Positions 48,886-61,270 of a stretch of 64,000 nt of DNA are shown piece after piece. The DNA comes from Euglena gracilis. Taxonomy: Eukaryota > Euglenida > Euglenophyceae > Euglenales. The stretch lies in the NCBI GenBank assembly GCA_039621445.1, contig CP154955.1:52481384-52545383 (forward strand), written 5' to 3'. The position numbers and the translations under genes were made by a program. The notes under the pieces are model-generated. The model was not told where the DNA came from, ran no database searches, and was given only the letters and a program-made list of their open reading frames with translations. Numbering within the stretch: position 1 is the stretch's first letter; every line of letters begins with the position of its first letter.

Positions 48886-49727
48886 CTGCCTATCTGTCTG
48901 TCTGTCTGGATGTCTGTCTGGATGTCTGTCTGTCTGTTTGGATGTATATATGTACATATGGAGGGGAGGAAATGTGCGAGCCCCGCCTCGGAAAAAAATA
49001 TGCAAAGATGCGCAAAGATGCACAAAAATGCGCATTTTTTGAGAAAATGTGGGAAAAATGTGCGAAATCTGAGAGAAAAGCCGCAGAAATCACAAAAATG
49101 CAAACATTGCCGTAAAATGAACCAAAAAAATGTAAATGCACCAAAAGCACCAAATTTACAAAAATTGCACAGAATGTTGAGGAAAATATGAATTTCAATG
49201 CAAAAGTTTTCAAAGAAATGAAAAAAAATAGAAAAATGGTTAAAAAAAATGCAAAAGATTGTTAAATCATTAAAAAAAAAAACTACACAAAAACATGTGA
49301 AAAAAATGCAAATGCGCACTTTTGGAAATGTAAATTCGCAAAAAAAATGTGCAAAAAAAAATGCAAAAGGCATTCCCTCCCCGTTTTATATGTACGTGCA
49401 TACATCTGTCTGTCTGCCTGCCTGTCTGCCTGCCTGCCTGCCTGCCTGCCTGTCTGTCTGTCTGTATTAAAATCCTTTTTTGACTGATTAATATTCGTCC
49501 CCATTAGAATCCAAGACCGGCACCTGGAAATCCCTTTGGCCAAAAGGGGCGTTTCGACAAATGAAACTGCTCATCACTTAATAACTGCCTGTATAATACT
49601 GTGTGCATATACATGCATGGGTGCGTTGCCGCACGCATCCACACGCACACACGCGCACATATGTGCACGTGTGTGCGTGTCCGCGCGTGCGCGTGTGTGC
49701 ACGTGCGTGCGTGCATGCATGCGTGTA

Positions 49728-50068
<341 letters not shown>

Positions 50069-51054
50069 GCACTTGTGAGGGAGAGCAAAAGCGACAGGAC
50101 AGAACTGCATTTGTCTGACGACTGCATATCGGAGACCTGCACATCAGAGATCACAAGCAAACAGCGAACTGAAAGCTGCTTCCCAAGGGAAGGGATGCTC
50201 AATTGACAAACTTTTATACAATGATTTTCTTTTTTAAAAAAACACACACAGGCATCTTTTCCTTCGCTGCGTGACGCATTAGGCCAAATTTTCGGCGTAA
50301 ATTTACGCCTAAATCCCAATTTTAACCTAACTTTTTTCCTAAATTGTTTCCCTAACCCTATCCCAAACTTTCACCCCAACCCTGATGCAAAAATTAACGG
50401 AAATACTGCGAATCGGGATGCGAAGATACCAAAATGGAGCTGCTGAAATAAGTGGGACCCCCACCCCCAGATTAAACTACTTTGATCTCCCCCAAGTAGG
50501 GAAGGGGGGGGGGGCAGTAAATTAGCGTTGCTGTTTGTAAATCAAAAAATTGTTGGTGAATGACCACCATAATGGCACCCAAACACCCAAATTGGCAAAT
50601 TTTGGCAAATTTTGTAAAACAAAATGGTTGATGATGGTCGGTAACAAAAAAAAACTGCCAAAAAATCAGTTGGGAAGCTTTGCGGCCCCAAAAAAAAACG
50701 TCCCCGGCGTCTTTCATTCTTCTTCCCCTGGGGGGGGGGGGTTATAAAGCCAGGTTTTAATTGGTCGGCCCAGGGGGGTTTATAAGTGGGAGGGAGGTTA
50801 GCCACCCACCCACCGTGGGGGGGGGGTCTTCCGAGTGGAGAACGGGCCGGGCGCCCATCCCTCGTCAGACTGCCATCAATCATTATGGGCAGTCAAAAAA
50901 ACGCTGAGGACGTTTCAAAAAAAATTTTAAAAAAAGAAATGCACATAATAGCTCCGGGACGTTAACCACTTGCCGATTGCTCCGTGGAAAGGAAAACAGG
51001 AGGGGGCAAATGCTACTGCCATGAACCCAAACAACACACGAGACGTACACACCC

Positions 51055-51074
51055 TCATGCACACACACACACAA

Positions 51075-51159
<85 letters not shown>

Positions 51160-51195
51160 ACACAACACACACACACACACAACACACACACACAC

Positions 51196-51229
<34 letters not shown>

Positions 51230-51263
51230 ACACACAACACACACACACACACACACAACACAC

Positions 51264-51318
<55 letters not shown>

Positions 51319-51367
51319 CACACACACACACACACACACACAACCACACACACACACACACACACAC
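51055..51367. repeat. (CA)n microsatellite abutting pirin donor
   Basis: On the gene strand this is (GT)n starting exactly at the donor of the exon ending at 51368, so the first repeat unit is the splice donor. Confidence 0.95.
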
Positions 51368-51417
51368 CAAATGCCGCCACCCGTCCGTATTTGGGGACGG
51401 CGTCGCATGGTAGCTAC
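51368..51417 (-). CDS. Gene C pirin exon: short GWRHL segment
   Basis: Acceptor cctgtcccccag (phase 1), donor cat ttg|gtgtgtgt (phase 0), 50 nt. Encodes SYHATPSPNTDGWRHL, corresponding to the D-G-x-W-R-x-L stretch that opens the second pirin half. The donor GT is the first unit of a ~300-bp (GT)n array (51055-51367). A plus-strand ORF over the same bases (LHSKELAEDFFEAFNHL) is an alternative reading. Confidence 0.65.
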
Positions 51418-51738
51418 CTGGGGGACAGGAGGAACGTCCTGCACAGTAAGGAACTGGCAGAGGACTTCTTTGAAGCATTTAACCACCTGCGGGGGGGGGG
51501 GGGGGGGGGCGGGATCCCCGTAGGGACCAAACTCCACTCGGAAGAATTTGGGCCACTGCGCGAGATGAATAAAATGTGGCACTTTATGTCATGAAAATGC
51601 ACTACTTTCAAAATTTCACTGAAATATTTGGACACCTTTAGCCCCCCCGTGCACACACACACGCGCGCGCGCACACACACACACACGCGCGTGCACGCGC
51701 GCGCACGCACACGCACATACACACGCGCGCGCACACAC

Positions 51739-51819
51739 CGTAGTTGGGGGTCAGGCCTGCAGTACGGGGCAGGATCCACAGCTGGAGCAGCCGCAGAGGA
51801 ACATCCCCCAGGTTGTGCT
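51739..51819 (-). CDS. Gene C pirin exon: LQLWILP linker
   Basis: Acceptor gctgacccag (phase 1), donor tac g|gtgtgtgc (phase 1). Encodes HNLGDVPLRLLQLWILPRTA then GLTPNYG, matching the YhhW-type block L-x-L-Q-x-W-I-x-P-x-x-x-G-x-x-P-x-Y between the two cupin halves. The intron that follows starts with a GT/GC dinucleotide repeat. Confidence 0.8.
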
Positions 51820-51919
51820 CTGGGTCAGCCGGGGGCAGGAAGCAGGAAGGCCGTATCCCCACCTGGATTCCAGAGGAACTGTTTTGGGGGGGGGGGTAAC
51901 CCCCCCAAATAGGACTACG

Positions 51920-52385
51920 GGTGTGATATAATTTATTAATACAATATAAAATAATATACAATACATATAATTGTTGTATGATACATAATACGTAATATGT
52001 ACATAAAATTATATATTAACACATGCATAATATGTTGTATAATATGTATTATACAGCATAATACATATAATATATAAAAAATGATAAAAGTATGTACATA
52101 ATAAAATATATAATATATCATACATCATATATCATACATCATATATCATATATCATATATCATATATAATATATAATATATATATAATATATAATAATAT
52201 AATATATAATATATAATATATAATATATAATATATATAATATAATATATAATGTAAATGTATAATGCATAATGTATAAAATGTAATACATAATATATGAT
52301 ATGTAATGTGTATTGTATAATATGTCATATGTAATACATAGTTTATAATGTATAATGTATAATGTATAACACATAATATATACAA
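51920..52385. repeat. AT-rich TATAA/TATAC tract
   Basis: About 460 bp of TATAATATA-type imperfect repeats in the pirin intron. Confidence 0.9.
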
Positions 52386-52865
52386 CAATGTGCTCTAATC
52401 ACAGGTGAAGGGGTATATGCAATTCGAAACCCACCTCCCCGTTCAAATTTATTCCTTGGAACCATCGAAATTTGAAATGGAAATTGGGGTTGCTCTTCCC
52501 GTGGACTGCTGCCTTCGAAGCGTAACTTTATTTGGACCCTGCGTTTGGACCTTTGAAGCCCACGCACTTCTTTTAGGGGGACCCAGAAAAATCAAAATTA
52601 CAAAACCCTTTGACATGAACAAATATTCGAACATTCGGCATCTGTTGTGTTTTTTCATTGCAGAAGATTCCATCCCACGAACTCAAGTTGTCCATTATCC
52701 CCCCCCTGAATTTTCATCCCATTTTCACTTTCTGTTTCCAAAACAAAAAAAAACATCCATGAACCCCTCCAGCGGCACCAGAAACACACGAGCCCCACCC
52801 CCCCCCCCCACCCCCGCCGTCCCCCACCCGCCCCCCGTCCCCGCCGAAATAATAACAGTCAACAC

Positions 52866-52941
52866 CAGCCGCGGACTGGCGGCTGTGGACGATGCCGCGC
52901 CCCGCCGTCATGAACTGCACGGACCCCGGGCCCAGCGTCTC
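52866..52941 (-). CDS. Gene C pirin exon: QFMTAGRGIVHS block
   Basis: Acceptor ggcaccaag (phase 0), donor gct g|gtgttg (phase 1), 76 nt. Encodes ETLGPGSVQFMTAGRGIVHS then RQSAA. P-G-x-V-Q-x-M-T-A-G-R-G-I-V-H-S is the strongest pirin signature in the window. Pirins normally have Glu next as a metal ligand; here it is Arg, so catalytic competence is doubtful unless a different splice supplies it. An acceptor at 52950 (cggcag, phase 1) is an alternative start. Confidence 0.85.
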
Positions 52942-54693
52942 CTTGGTGCCTGCCGCCGCGGGGGAGGGCGAGGGCCTCCCACCCAGGGGCGCTGGCGCTG
53001 GCTTCCAAGCCCCCCCCCCCCCTGGAAACAGAGAGGGGGCCCCGGGGGAGGGGGCTCTCAGAGTGGCCTTGGAGGGCCGGGGGGGGGGGGGGTTGGGCCG
53101 GAAATGGGTGAGAAATGACCCGTTTCGTTCACTGGGTGCCTTGGCTGAGAGCCCAGGCACTCTTGGCTTGTACCCCACTCCCCCCCCCGGGAGGAGTCGG
53201 ATGTGGGTGCCTTTGCGGCTTGTTGCGGATTGCAGGTTTGTTGCGACCTGGCAATCTGCATCCAATCCATACTTGCCAAGTTAGTGAGAATAAAGTCTTT
53301 TGTGAATTTGCTGGGAAGAAAACAACAAAAAAACCATTCAAGTGCTTTGAAATGACGCAAAATTCAATAAATCACAACTTTATACTTTGAGACAACTTCC
53401 TTAAAGAGGTCACAACAAATCATCCAAAATCACAAAACAGTGTCCCATACCTGCAAAAACGAGAGAGAAGAAGAAACAAGGAAATGTATGTAACGTCAGT
53501 GCATGCTACCATCCAGGTTCGATACGAGGAGGGTTTCACGGCTTTAGGTGCTTAGGTGGGGTGTGTGTCCCCCACCCCCTCGTTGACTGGGGAGGGGGGT
53601 GCGAACCAGCCACCCACCTGTCTTGTATTGAACCCCTGGCTATCGTACCAGTCTGTAATAAATGGATGCATATGCAAAATATGTTTAAACGTGTTTGCTG
53701 TTTCAACAATATTTTTTTGTATTTACCTTATGCTTTGTTTCTTGATAAGAAAGCACCCAATGTGTTTTTATTATGTGTGAGGCTCCGGTACAAGGTCTCG
53801 TCCATATCAGGATTGGAGGCGTTTGGGTGGGTGCCGACCATATATTCATTTAATCCCTCGTGTGACCCGGTTAGAAATGCCGCGACGGCAGCCATGGATC
53901 ACTGAAGGGCCCCAGGAGGCCAAGCCAGAAAGCTGGAAAGCATGCTAGCTGGGACTGGTTGCAGGGGGGGGGGTTGATAGGAGGCCTTCGGAAAAATTGT
54001 GGGAAATCGCGATTGTCAATTTCCCCTCCCCCCGTGCTGGTTAAGGGGACATTAGAACCCCTTGGCAGGGGAGTGAAGTCCATGGCACCGGAAACCTGGC
54101 AAAAAAAAACGTCTAAATCCAGATCGGTTTGATTCTTCGGCCGAGATGGGGTGGAAAGCCATAAACTTAGGCGGCGCTAATTGCCCAACCAATAAAGTGT
54201 TCTCCGGCTGTTTTCTGTTTTTCAAAATTTCAAGGCGTTCCAGGGGGGTGTTTTCCAAAACCCCACTAAAACGACAAAAAAACGACCATAAATTTTCAAA
54301 ATCGCCATTTTGTCAAAATGCTTAAAATGGACCCAAAACCACCCAAAATTTTGTTCTGGTGCCACCCTCTCAAATTTTGAGTACAAACAGGTGGGGTATC
54401 GTAAGCGGAAACCCGCGCACCTCAAACACACAGAAATTGAAAAAAAGTTTGGGCAATTTGCGCCGCCTAAGATGAAGTGTTTGACCAAATTTTGAATCCC
54501 TGTGCGAAAATTCTCGGGTCTTTGTGAGGAAATGCTTCGGCTGTGCCGGGCTGGACCCCAATGGGGGAGGACTTGGAGTCGTGGCTTGAAAAAAAAAGTG
54601 CTGAATGGACCACCTGCCCCCTCCCCCAGGGATGGGGTCCCTTCCTAAGCCTTAAGAAGCGCAGCGACCACCCCCACACCGCAGTAGACTCAC

Positions 54694-54773
54694 TGTGATC
54701 ACTCCAGGCACACCCGTCGAGTCCTGATGCGTGATTTGGCCCTCTACGACGAACGTCACAATCTCCATGTCCC
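54694..54773 (-). CDS. Gene C pirin exon: RDMEI strand
   Basis: Encodes RDMEIVTFVVEGQITHQDST then GVPGVIT, matching the pirin block RDMEI-hydrophobic-EG-x-H-x-DS-x-G. Phase 2 contribution at the start, phase 0 at the donor atcaca|gtgagt, a canonical site. The upstream boundary is the nonconventional one. Confidence 0.85.
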
Positions 54774-55730
54774 GAGAACAGGCAGGCCACGGGCCCCTTC
54801 ACTGACGACAGGTTTCGGCCATATAAAATGTGCTTGCGAGGAATGTGTGCATGTCACTACGGTTTCAATCTCCCCCCTCCGGGCACTTGGCACAGGCCAT
54901 ATTTGAAGGTAATGTCCACAAACCCATGTCAGGGGGGAAAGGGTGGCCCCACAATAGCCCCCCTCCCGAATTTCAAGTGGGCCTGCCATTTACAGCCCTG
55001 GCCACGGAGGCCTGAACAATCTTCAAAGGGGCTTGGGCCAAGGTGGCCAATCATTTGGTTATGCAGCCATTCAAGTGGCAGACCTACACAGGCCCCCCCC
55101 ACACAACGGACCTCACCCCGTGGCGTTTAACCCCCAGGTTGACAAACTTGGCCCCCTAAAGTTGGCCGTCGGCCTTTACCCGTGATCTTGGCCCCCGTTT
55201 TAAAGTTTTTTGGCTTTCCTTGTGCCTGGCCCGCGGAAATTTTTAGTAAATTTTGCCCCCTGAAGTTGCCCCCCCCCTCCGCCGGACAGAGGTTGGGGAA
55301 ATTGATGCGTACAGACCTGCTTTGCCCCTTACGTTGGCGCATCTAGACAAACACGATGGTGTCGTGTAGGACTCAGGTGTGCAAGTTGTGCAAGTTGTGC
55401 AAAAAAAAAAACTAGCGAGGGGAGATTGCGGTCTCATCCAATCATTTGCAAAATTTGAGCAGCAGGGAACCCCGAAAATTGTCACCGGTGTTCAAATTTT
55501 GGCATTCGCAAACTTTCAGCCTCTTCTTTTGGCGGCAAGGGACAATAGGATAAATACTTCGTTCTTCAAACTTGGACTAACGTGCAATATTGCAATAATA
55601 TTCTGCCCAACATTCCGTGCTCCCCTCTGGAGGTGGACTTTGTCCAGCTGAATGACAGTCCTGGGGGGATACTATGTGATGGGGCTGGGGTTGATGCAGC
55701 CGCGGCGGTGACCCCGGGGTCCTCCTGGGT
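54774..55730 (-). other. Nonconventional (non-GT-AG) intron in pirin gene
   Basis: Read on the minus strand, the intron begins ACCCAGGAGG and ends GCCTGCCTGTTCTC, with CAG at +4 to +6 and CTG at -8 to -6. Its ends are partly complementary (CAGGAGG... against ...GCCTGCCTG). Removing exactly this segment joins CAC CCC CAC C to GG GAC ATG GAG, restoring HPHRDMEI, the conserved pirin metal-site motif. No GT-AG pair nearby gives that motif. The 8-bp flanks (CCACCACC and TTCTCGGG) no longer match each other. Confidence 0.75.
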
Positions 55731-55851
55731 GGTGGGGGTGGGCCCCAAAGCCCCGCTGCGGCTGCACGAGGTCGTCGTTCAGGACGCGCAGCACGCCGAA
55801 GCGGCTCCGGTCGCGGCTGCGGTACTCCGCGAAGTCGAAGTGGAACCGCGA
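55731..55851 (-). CDS. Gene C pirin exon: N-terminal cupin start
   Basis: Acceptor gcggctgcag in phase 0. Encodes SRFHFDFAEYRSRDRSRFGV then LRVLNDDLVQPQRGFGAHPH. The string F-x-F-A-E-Y ... F-G-x-L-R-V-L-N-D-D ... G-F-G-x-H-P-H is the pirin signature with the first metal-binding His residues. It has no GT donor at the place homology demands: the exon must end within CAC CCC CAC C|, before ACCCAGGAGG. A GT downstream (ggg|gtcacc) would append PGGPRG and break the motif. Confidence 0.85.
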
Positions 55852-55891
55852 CTGCAGCCGCGGGGCAGGTCCGAGCCCAACTCTGGGGCGC

Positions 55892-56290
<399 letters not shown>

Positions 56291-56478
56291 CAAGACACAG
56301 ATGGGATTTTGGTGGTGTTGTCGGAATTTGTCAGGATTTGTCGGGATTTGTCGGGATTTGTCAGGATTTGAACACTGGAGGTGGGGTCCCGCCCACACAA
56401 ATAAGGGGGCAACAGAGCAAAGCAACAAAGGGCACAAAAAGACGTTGGATCCACGAAGCCTTGCCCATGAATCGGGTT

Positions 56479-56685
56479 TCAACCAGTGATCTCAAAAAAT
56501 CCTTTGTTCAGGTAAATGAATGCTGAGGCTTGCAGAGTATCATCACTCATGTTCAGACGGTCAGATGTTAAGATATGGCCTATTTTCGAAAAAGTTCGCT
56601 CAGCTTGAGCTGCAGATCGTGGGGAGAGCAAATATGCAATGGCCACTAGTGTGAGGGAGAGGTGGACTAAAAAATGCATTTTCAT
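56479..56685 (-). pseudogene. hAT transposase C-terminal dimerisation fragment
   Basis: The minus ORF contains LLSPRSAAQAERTFSKIGHI then LTSDRLNMSDDTLQASAFIY and LNKGFF. The pattern P-x-S-A-x-x-E-R-x-F-S-x-x-G-x-I-x-x-x-x-R ... L-N is the hAT C-terminal dimerisation domain. A stop lies four codons upstream of the Met. The sequence to about 57200 has degraded minus-strand ORFs (e.g. at 56724-56957) that may be older transposase sequence. No DDE catalytic core or BED finger seen. Confidence 0.8.
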
Positions 56686-57321
56686 TGCACCTTGTCAAAG
56701 AACCAGGGAAAAAATATAAGGAATCAAAACGTGCAAAGATAAAAGAGCAACCGGTCTGGGAAAGAAACATTCCACATTTTCATATAAAAAAATGTACGCA
56801 GAATTATCTTCCAGGTGATGGTTTTTTGTTTCAACCTCTCCCATCGGGGCAAGCTTTGGAAAATCATCAAGACGGGAAAAGAAGGATTCTCACCATCGAC
56901 GACCATATGTTTGTCGAACAATGCACGTAGAGGACTTCCTTTATCCAACTTTGACATGGGAATGTTGCATGCTGCAAAAGCTTTGACAACATCTTACAGA
57001 ACTCTTGTTGTCACAGCCCTTTAGAAACAAAAATGTCCATCTTTCCAGAGACCATCGGCCTTTTTGGGGTTGGTTCTTCCTTTGTCTCACTGGATTCACG
57101 CTTCAATGGGCTTTGGACCTTTTGACAAAAAAAAGTGAAAAAAAAAGCAAAATGACAAAATGCAACCTGTATGATGATTGGATTTGGTGTGGAGACATTT
57201 GGTGTTGTACTGGCAACGCTCCACCCTTTTCTTCACCATTTGAGCATGACTGCTCTCGACCCAGCTCTTTTCATCGCCCGCACCCCTTGAATATCCAACA
57301 CAATGAGACTTGATTGTATTC

Positions 57322-57556
57322 AAACACACACACAACAAACACAACACAACACAACACAACACACACAACACACACAACACACACACACACACACACACAC
57401 AACACACACAACACACACATACACAAAAAAACACACACACAACACAACACAACACGCAACACGCAACACCGCACACAACGCACACACAACACTAAGACAC
57501 ACAGCGCGCACACACACAACACACACACACAACACGCACACACACACACACACTTC
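57322..57556. repeat. (CA)n/(CAACA)n microsatellite
   Basis: CA repeats with CAACA and CGCA variants. 57560-59560 shows A-rich MITE-like fragments and no supported exon. Confidence 0.9.
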
Positions 57557-59575
57557 GCAATAGTCTCTTAGACCCCAAAACCTCGGCAACCCCACTAGAC
57601 CTACGCAACCCCGAAATGAGGCAACCTGTGGGAACAAGAAGACATTTTCGCAGCCTAGCCCATCCAGGTGTGCAACATTTCGAAGCTGGGGGTGGAAAGT
57701 GTGCTTTTCCGGTCTTATATTAGGGGGGGATCAAACATCCTCAAAACTCCACCCCCTGAAACCCTTGCCTGGCACTGCCGTGGTTGATTTTCAGCAGCTT
57801 AAAAACGTGCCAGTGTTCCAAGTGGTATGTGTGTTCTCCTTCAAATCTTGTAATGATTCTTCTGAAAATTCCCAAAGGGGGTCTCATACAAGGGTGCCAT
57901 TCATTGGATGGGGGGTTCCACACGTAGCACTACTCCAGCTAGTGAATCCTGTGGCGGTTGGCCCTTGGCCTGGTCAATTGGGGTGACTCCAGCGGGCGTT
58001 GCGTGGATCATTCCCCTGCAACCCCCTGCAGCATGACACACACATAGCATGGATCTGCGTTTGAGCATTTTTTTAATGTGCACACGTTTCTGAGGATGGC
58101 TGTGTGCATGTTCATCTATTTAGTGGTTGGTGTTTGGGTGTCTTTCAGTGCTCGGGGGTCTTGAATACCGGAACACAATGAAACACTCACATTCCCAAAC
58201 CGCTTGATAACCTCCACAAGGGGGAGGATACAAAGAGCATTCATTGAATGAATGCATATATGCTTTTTTCAAAAAAAAAAAAAGCTCATTTTTTCCTGAC
58301 GCTCTTTGCACGGTTTCTTCCAAATTTTAAATTATTTTGCCTTTGTTGCTGCAAATTGCACACTGCTGTCACAATTTGTCACACAGGGTACCAGTTTCCC
58401 CAAAGGCTCACCCAACTGGCATGAGGGGATCCTAACTCGCGCCTCACTCGGGTCACCCCCTGTTTTAAATCCCAGGGTGACTCTTTGGGTTCGCTGAGCA
58501 CCCTGCAGAGGCAAATATAATAGCGGTCACCGGGAAAATTTCAATTGTGGGAATGAAACCATAACCCTAACCCTATTCCTTCAAAGCACACGGTATCTCC
58601 ATTTTGAGAACATCGCCAAAAAACAGGTGGTCGGTTTCAATGCTCATGGCGGATTTCAAATAGTTTGGGCAACCTGGGGAGGCTCCACAGATCCTTTGCA
58701 TTGGCTCCCCGGAGCCTCTGGTGATCAGTGGTCAGGATTCCAAACTTTCTGGGGTCAGGAGCAATCAACACAAACAAACACCCAAATTGGGGTGGATGGG
58801 CCCATAGGGGTCCGGGGCTGGAGCTGGGCCCGACCCGGGGTCGAACCAGGAGCCAAAAAATCGAAAGTTCAAAAATGTCCCAAAACTGCCAATTATGCAA
58901 AAAACCCGATTCTTTTGACCCCAAAAATTTACTGGCCAGTCCAAATCTGACCCATTTTCGCCCCTTTTAGACCCATTTTTGCATCCCCGAAAGGGAGAAA
59001 TCCGTTACCGTCCAGCTGCCCGAAGGGCGGCTGGAAATAAATAAACCTCGTTGAGGCGGGGAAGGGGGGTCCCGTGCTGGAAAAAGGCTGCTGGCCAGGC
59101 TGGACCCCCCAGGGTCAAATTAAGCTACGCCCTGGTTACGCAACATGGTTTTGGACAATCATTGGAAGTTGTCTTACCAGGACACACACCAGCAAAAGCA
59201 AAACAATGTTTGCACATTTTTTTTCTCGAAAAATGCCCCCCCAAAAAGGCAAAAATGCACACCAAAAAAATGCACGCCAAAAAATGCACACCAAAAGCAA
59301 GCGTGGTGCAAACTTGCAAAGCGACATGGTTGGTTTGCACAATTGGATGCTCTCGGATTTCATTATGCAATTGTGCAATTGTGGAATTGGCTCAAAACAG
59401 TGCGGAAACGCAGGAATGTGCAAAAAAATGCGGAAAATGCGACTTTTCACAAAATTTTCTGTAATACAAAAAACGCAAAAAAAAATGTGAATTTCCAAAA
59501 TTTTGGATTGTGAGAAATATGCAATTTATGCAACTTGCAAATAGCTGAAGGGGCACTCATTTAAAAGGGAGAGAC

Positions 59576-59670
59576 GTTTGTAGAGGGTTGGCCGGTGGAT
59601 TGCCGAAGTACTGCGGCTCAGGCTCCGACACAAAGAGGGTGTCCGCTGCGATGTATTCGGTGCGGGGCAC
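59576..59670 (-). CDS. Minus-strand exon upstream of pirin, unknown domain
   Basis: Acceptor tttgcgttcag (phase 0), donor caaac|gtctct (phase 2), 95 nt. Encodes VPRTEYIAADTLFVSEPEPQ then YFGNPPANPLQT, which reads as ordinary protein. The phase fits the preceding exons but not directly the phase-0 start of the pirin exon at 55851, so at least one exon between is missing from the model. Confidence 0.45.
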
Positions 59671-60695
59671 CTGAACGCAAATATGATGATGGGCCGGGGC
59701 GAACTTGGGGGTGGGGGGCAGCGATGGCGCTGTTGATGGAGGGCCGCGAGGTTGGCCAGCCCGGCACAGTCAGCAACAGCAGCAGTTCAACCCTGTTTTT
59801 CTCTCCCTTCCTGAGTGTGCTGAATGGCCCCCGAGAACAGCAGGCCACCCCATAAGCCACCACACACTAAACGAAAAAAAAAACCGGGCCTGGAAGCTGA
59901 GACACAATCGGCTGCACGACACTGTTGAACCAAAGCTGTTTTGACCCCCCCAAATAAAAGAGATCCTTCTTGATGGCTTGACTTGGCTGAGAAACACATC
60001 CGTCGAAAACCTGTGCTTTCTCACACACCACTACCCCTATCTGAAATCTCGATTGAGCACGGTGCCTCTGTTCTGAAAATGTTGACTTTGATCTTGGTTT
60101 GCAAAAAGGACGATTTGAAAATTTGCCATGCAAGAGCAATTCCTTGGTCAATGACATCAGCATCTTACCTGCCTGCGCTTCTGCTTTGCAAATGTTCGAA
60201 ACCCCGAACATGTAGCCTTCAAAAAGGTGAGCAACTTTAAAGAAGGGACTTATAAATTGATTGGAGGTGTAACCCTATGTGTTATGCAGGTGCAATCTTA
60301 AAATGCTAATTAACAATAAACAATGGAGTCAAGGAATGACCGATTTCCACAGCGGGAATCTTCAACCTCGGGATTTTTCAACCTCGCGGGTGAACTCCCT
60401 TCATGCACCACACAGTACTATATTTATACGTGTGTTATATTCTGTCAGATCTCTGTTTCTGGATGTGTGTGTGTGCGCGCGTGTGTGTGTGTGTGTGTAC
60501 TCGCGCGCATGCACACATGGGTGGGTGGGTGGGTGGGTGTGGTGAAAGGCGCAGCTATTGCACGCAACTTGTGAAAGTTGTGGTGCTCGGGAAGCGGTGC
60601 GGACAGGAATCAAAAGCTTCAAAGCTTCAACCGCAGAAACTTGGGGCTCGCATGAACCTTTCCCAATTCAGGGGGGGGGGGGCCAGGCAGCACAC

Positions 60696-60731
60696 CTCCC
60701 GCACACCCTGCACCGCAGCCATCGCCGTGTA
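60696..60731 (-). CDS. Minus-strand possible 36-nt microexon
   Basis: Acceptor gccaccccag, donor gggag|gtgtgc, phase 0 on both sides, encoding YTAMAAVQGVRE. It fits in frame between the transmembrane exon and the exon at 59576-59670. Short, so weak on its own. Confidence 0.3.
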
Positions 60732-60823
60732 CTGGGGTGGCAGCCGCGACCTCCCTTCGAGGGGGGGGTGTCTTTCCCTTTGGGTCACCCATGTCATGCA
60801 TGGAAAGCGCTTTCTTTCCCATT

Positions 60824-61270
60824 CAGTGGTCTTCTCAAAGGCCCCGGGAGGGGGGGTCCCACAAGCCGGCTGGAAAAGGTTCTGGCAGGAAAAAGGTGCT
60901 GGCCGGACCCCCCCCAAAGGATACCCCCAAAAAATGCCCCCGAAAAGTCCAAATCCAGTTGGGTTGGCATTTTTCAGCCAAAATCTGAGGTGAAAGCCCA
61001 AAAAACCCCACACAAAAAAGCCATTTTGGTTATTTTTTGACCGCTTTTCCCCAAAATTTCCGGCGCAAGGCACCGAGAATTTTTTCGATCCAACCCGGCT
61101 TCGAAACTGGCTTCACCAGGCTGGCCCAAACTTTATTTCAGCGGACCCAGGAGGGGGGGTCCGTCTAGCTGGTGGGTGCTAGCTGGAAAAAAAGGTGCTG
61201 GCTCACTGGACCCCCTGCCCCCCCGGGGGGGGGGGGGGGCAGGGTCCTCTCCGGCTTGAGAAAACCCCTG
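60824..61270. mobile_element. hAT-like element, main family
   Basis: Ends CAGTGGTCTTCTCAAAGG and CTTGAGAAAACCCCTG; flanks ttcccatt (60816-60823) and ttcccatc (61271-61278), 7/8. The body is the reverse complement of the main family (AATCCAGTTGGGTTGGCATT box). The possible microexon at 60696-60731 lies just outside it. Confidence 0.7.

Noticed and set aside
48342-49373. 343-residue minus-strand ORF
   Set aside because: Mostly Phe/Cys/Val low-complexity translation of A-rich and CAGA repeats. Only the 48424-48511 segment, in another frame, has pirin similarity.
51391-51594. Plus-strand ORF with LHSKELAEDFFEAFNHL
   Set aside because: Protein-like, but the minus strand supplies a phase-matched pirin exon here. 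Could still be a transposon remnant.
52405-53118. 237-residue plus-strand ORF
   Set aside because: It crosses poly-C and poly-G runs and is opposite the pirin MTAGRGIVHS exon, so it is likely a shadow.
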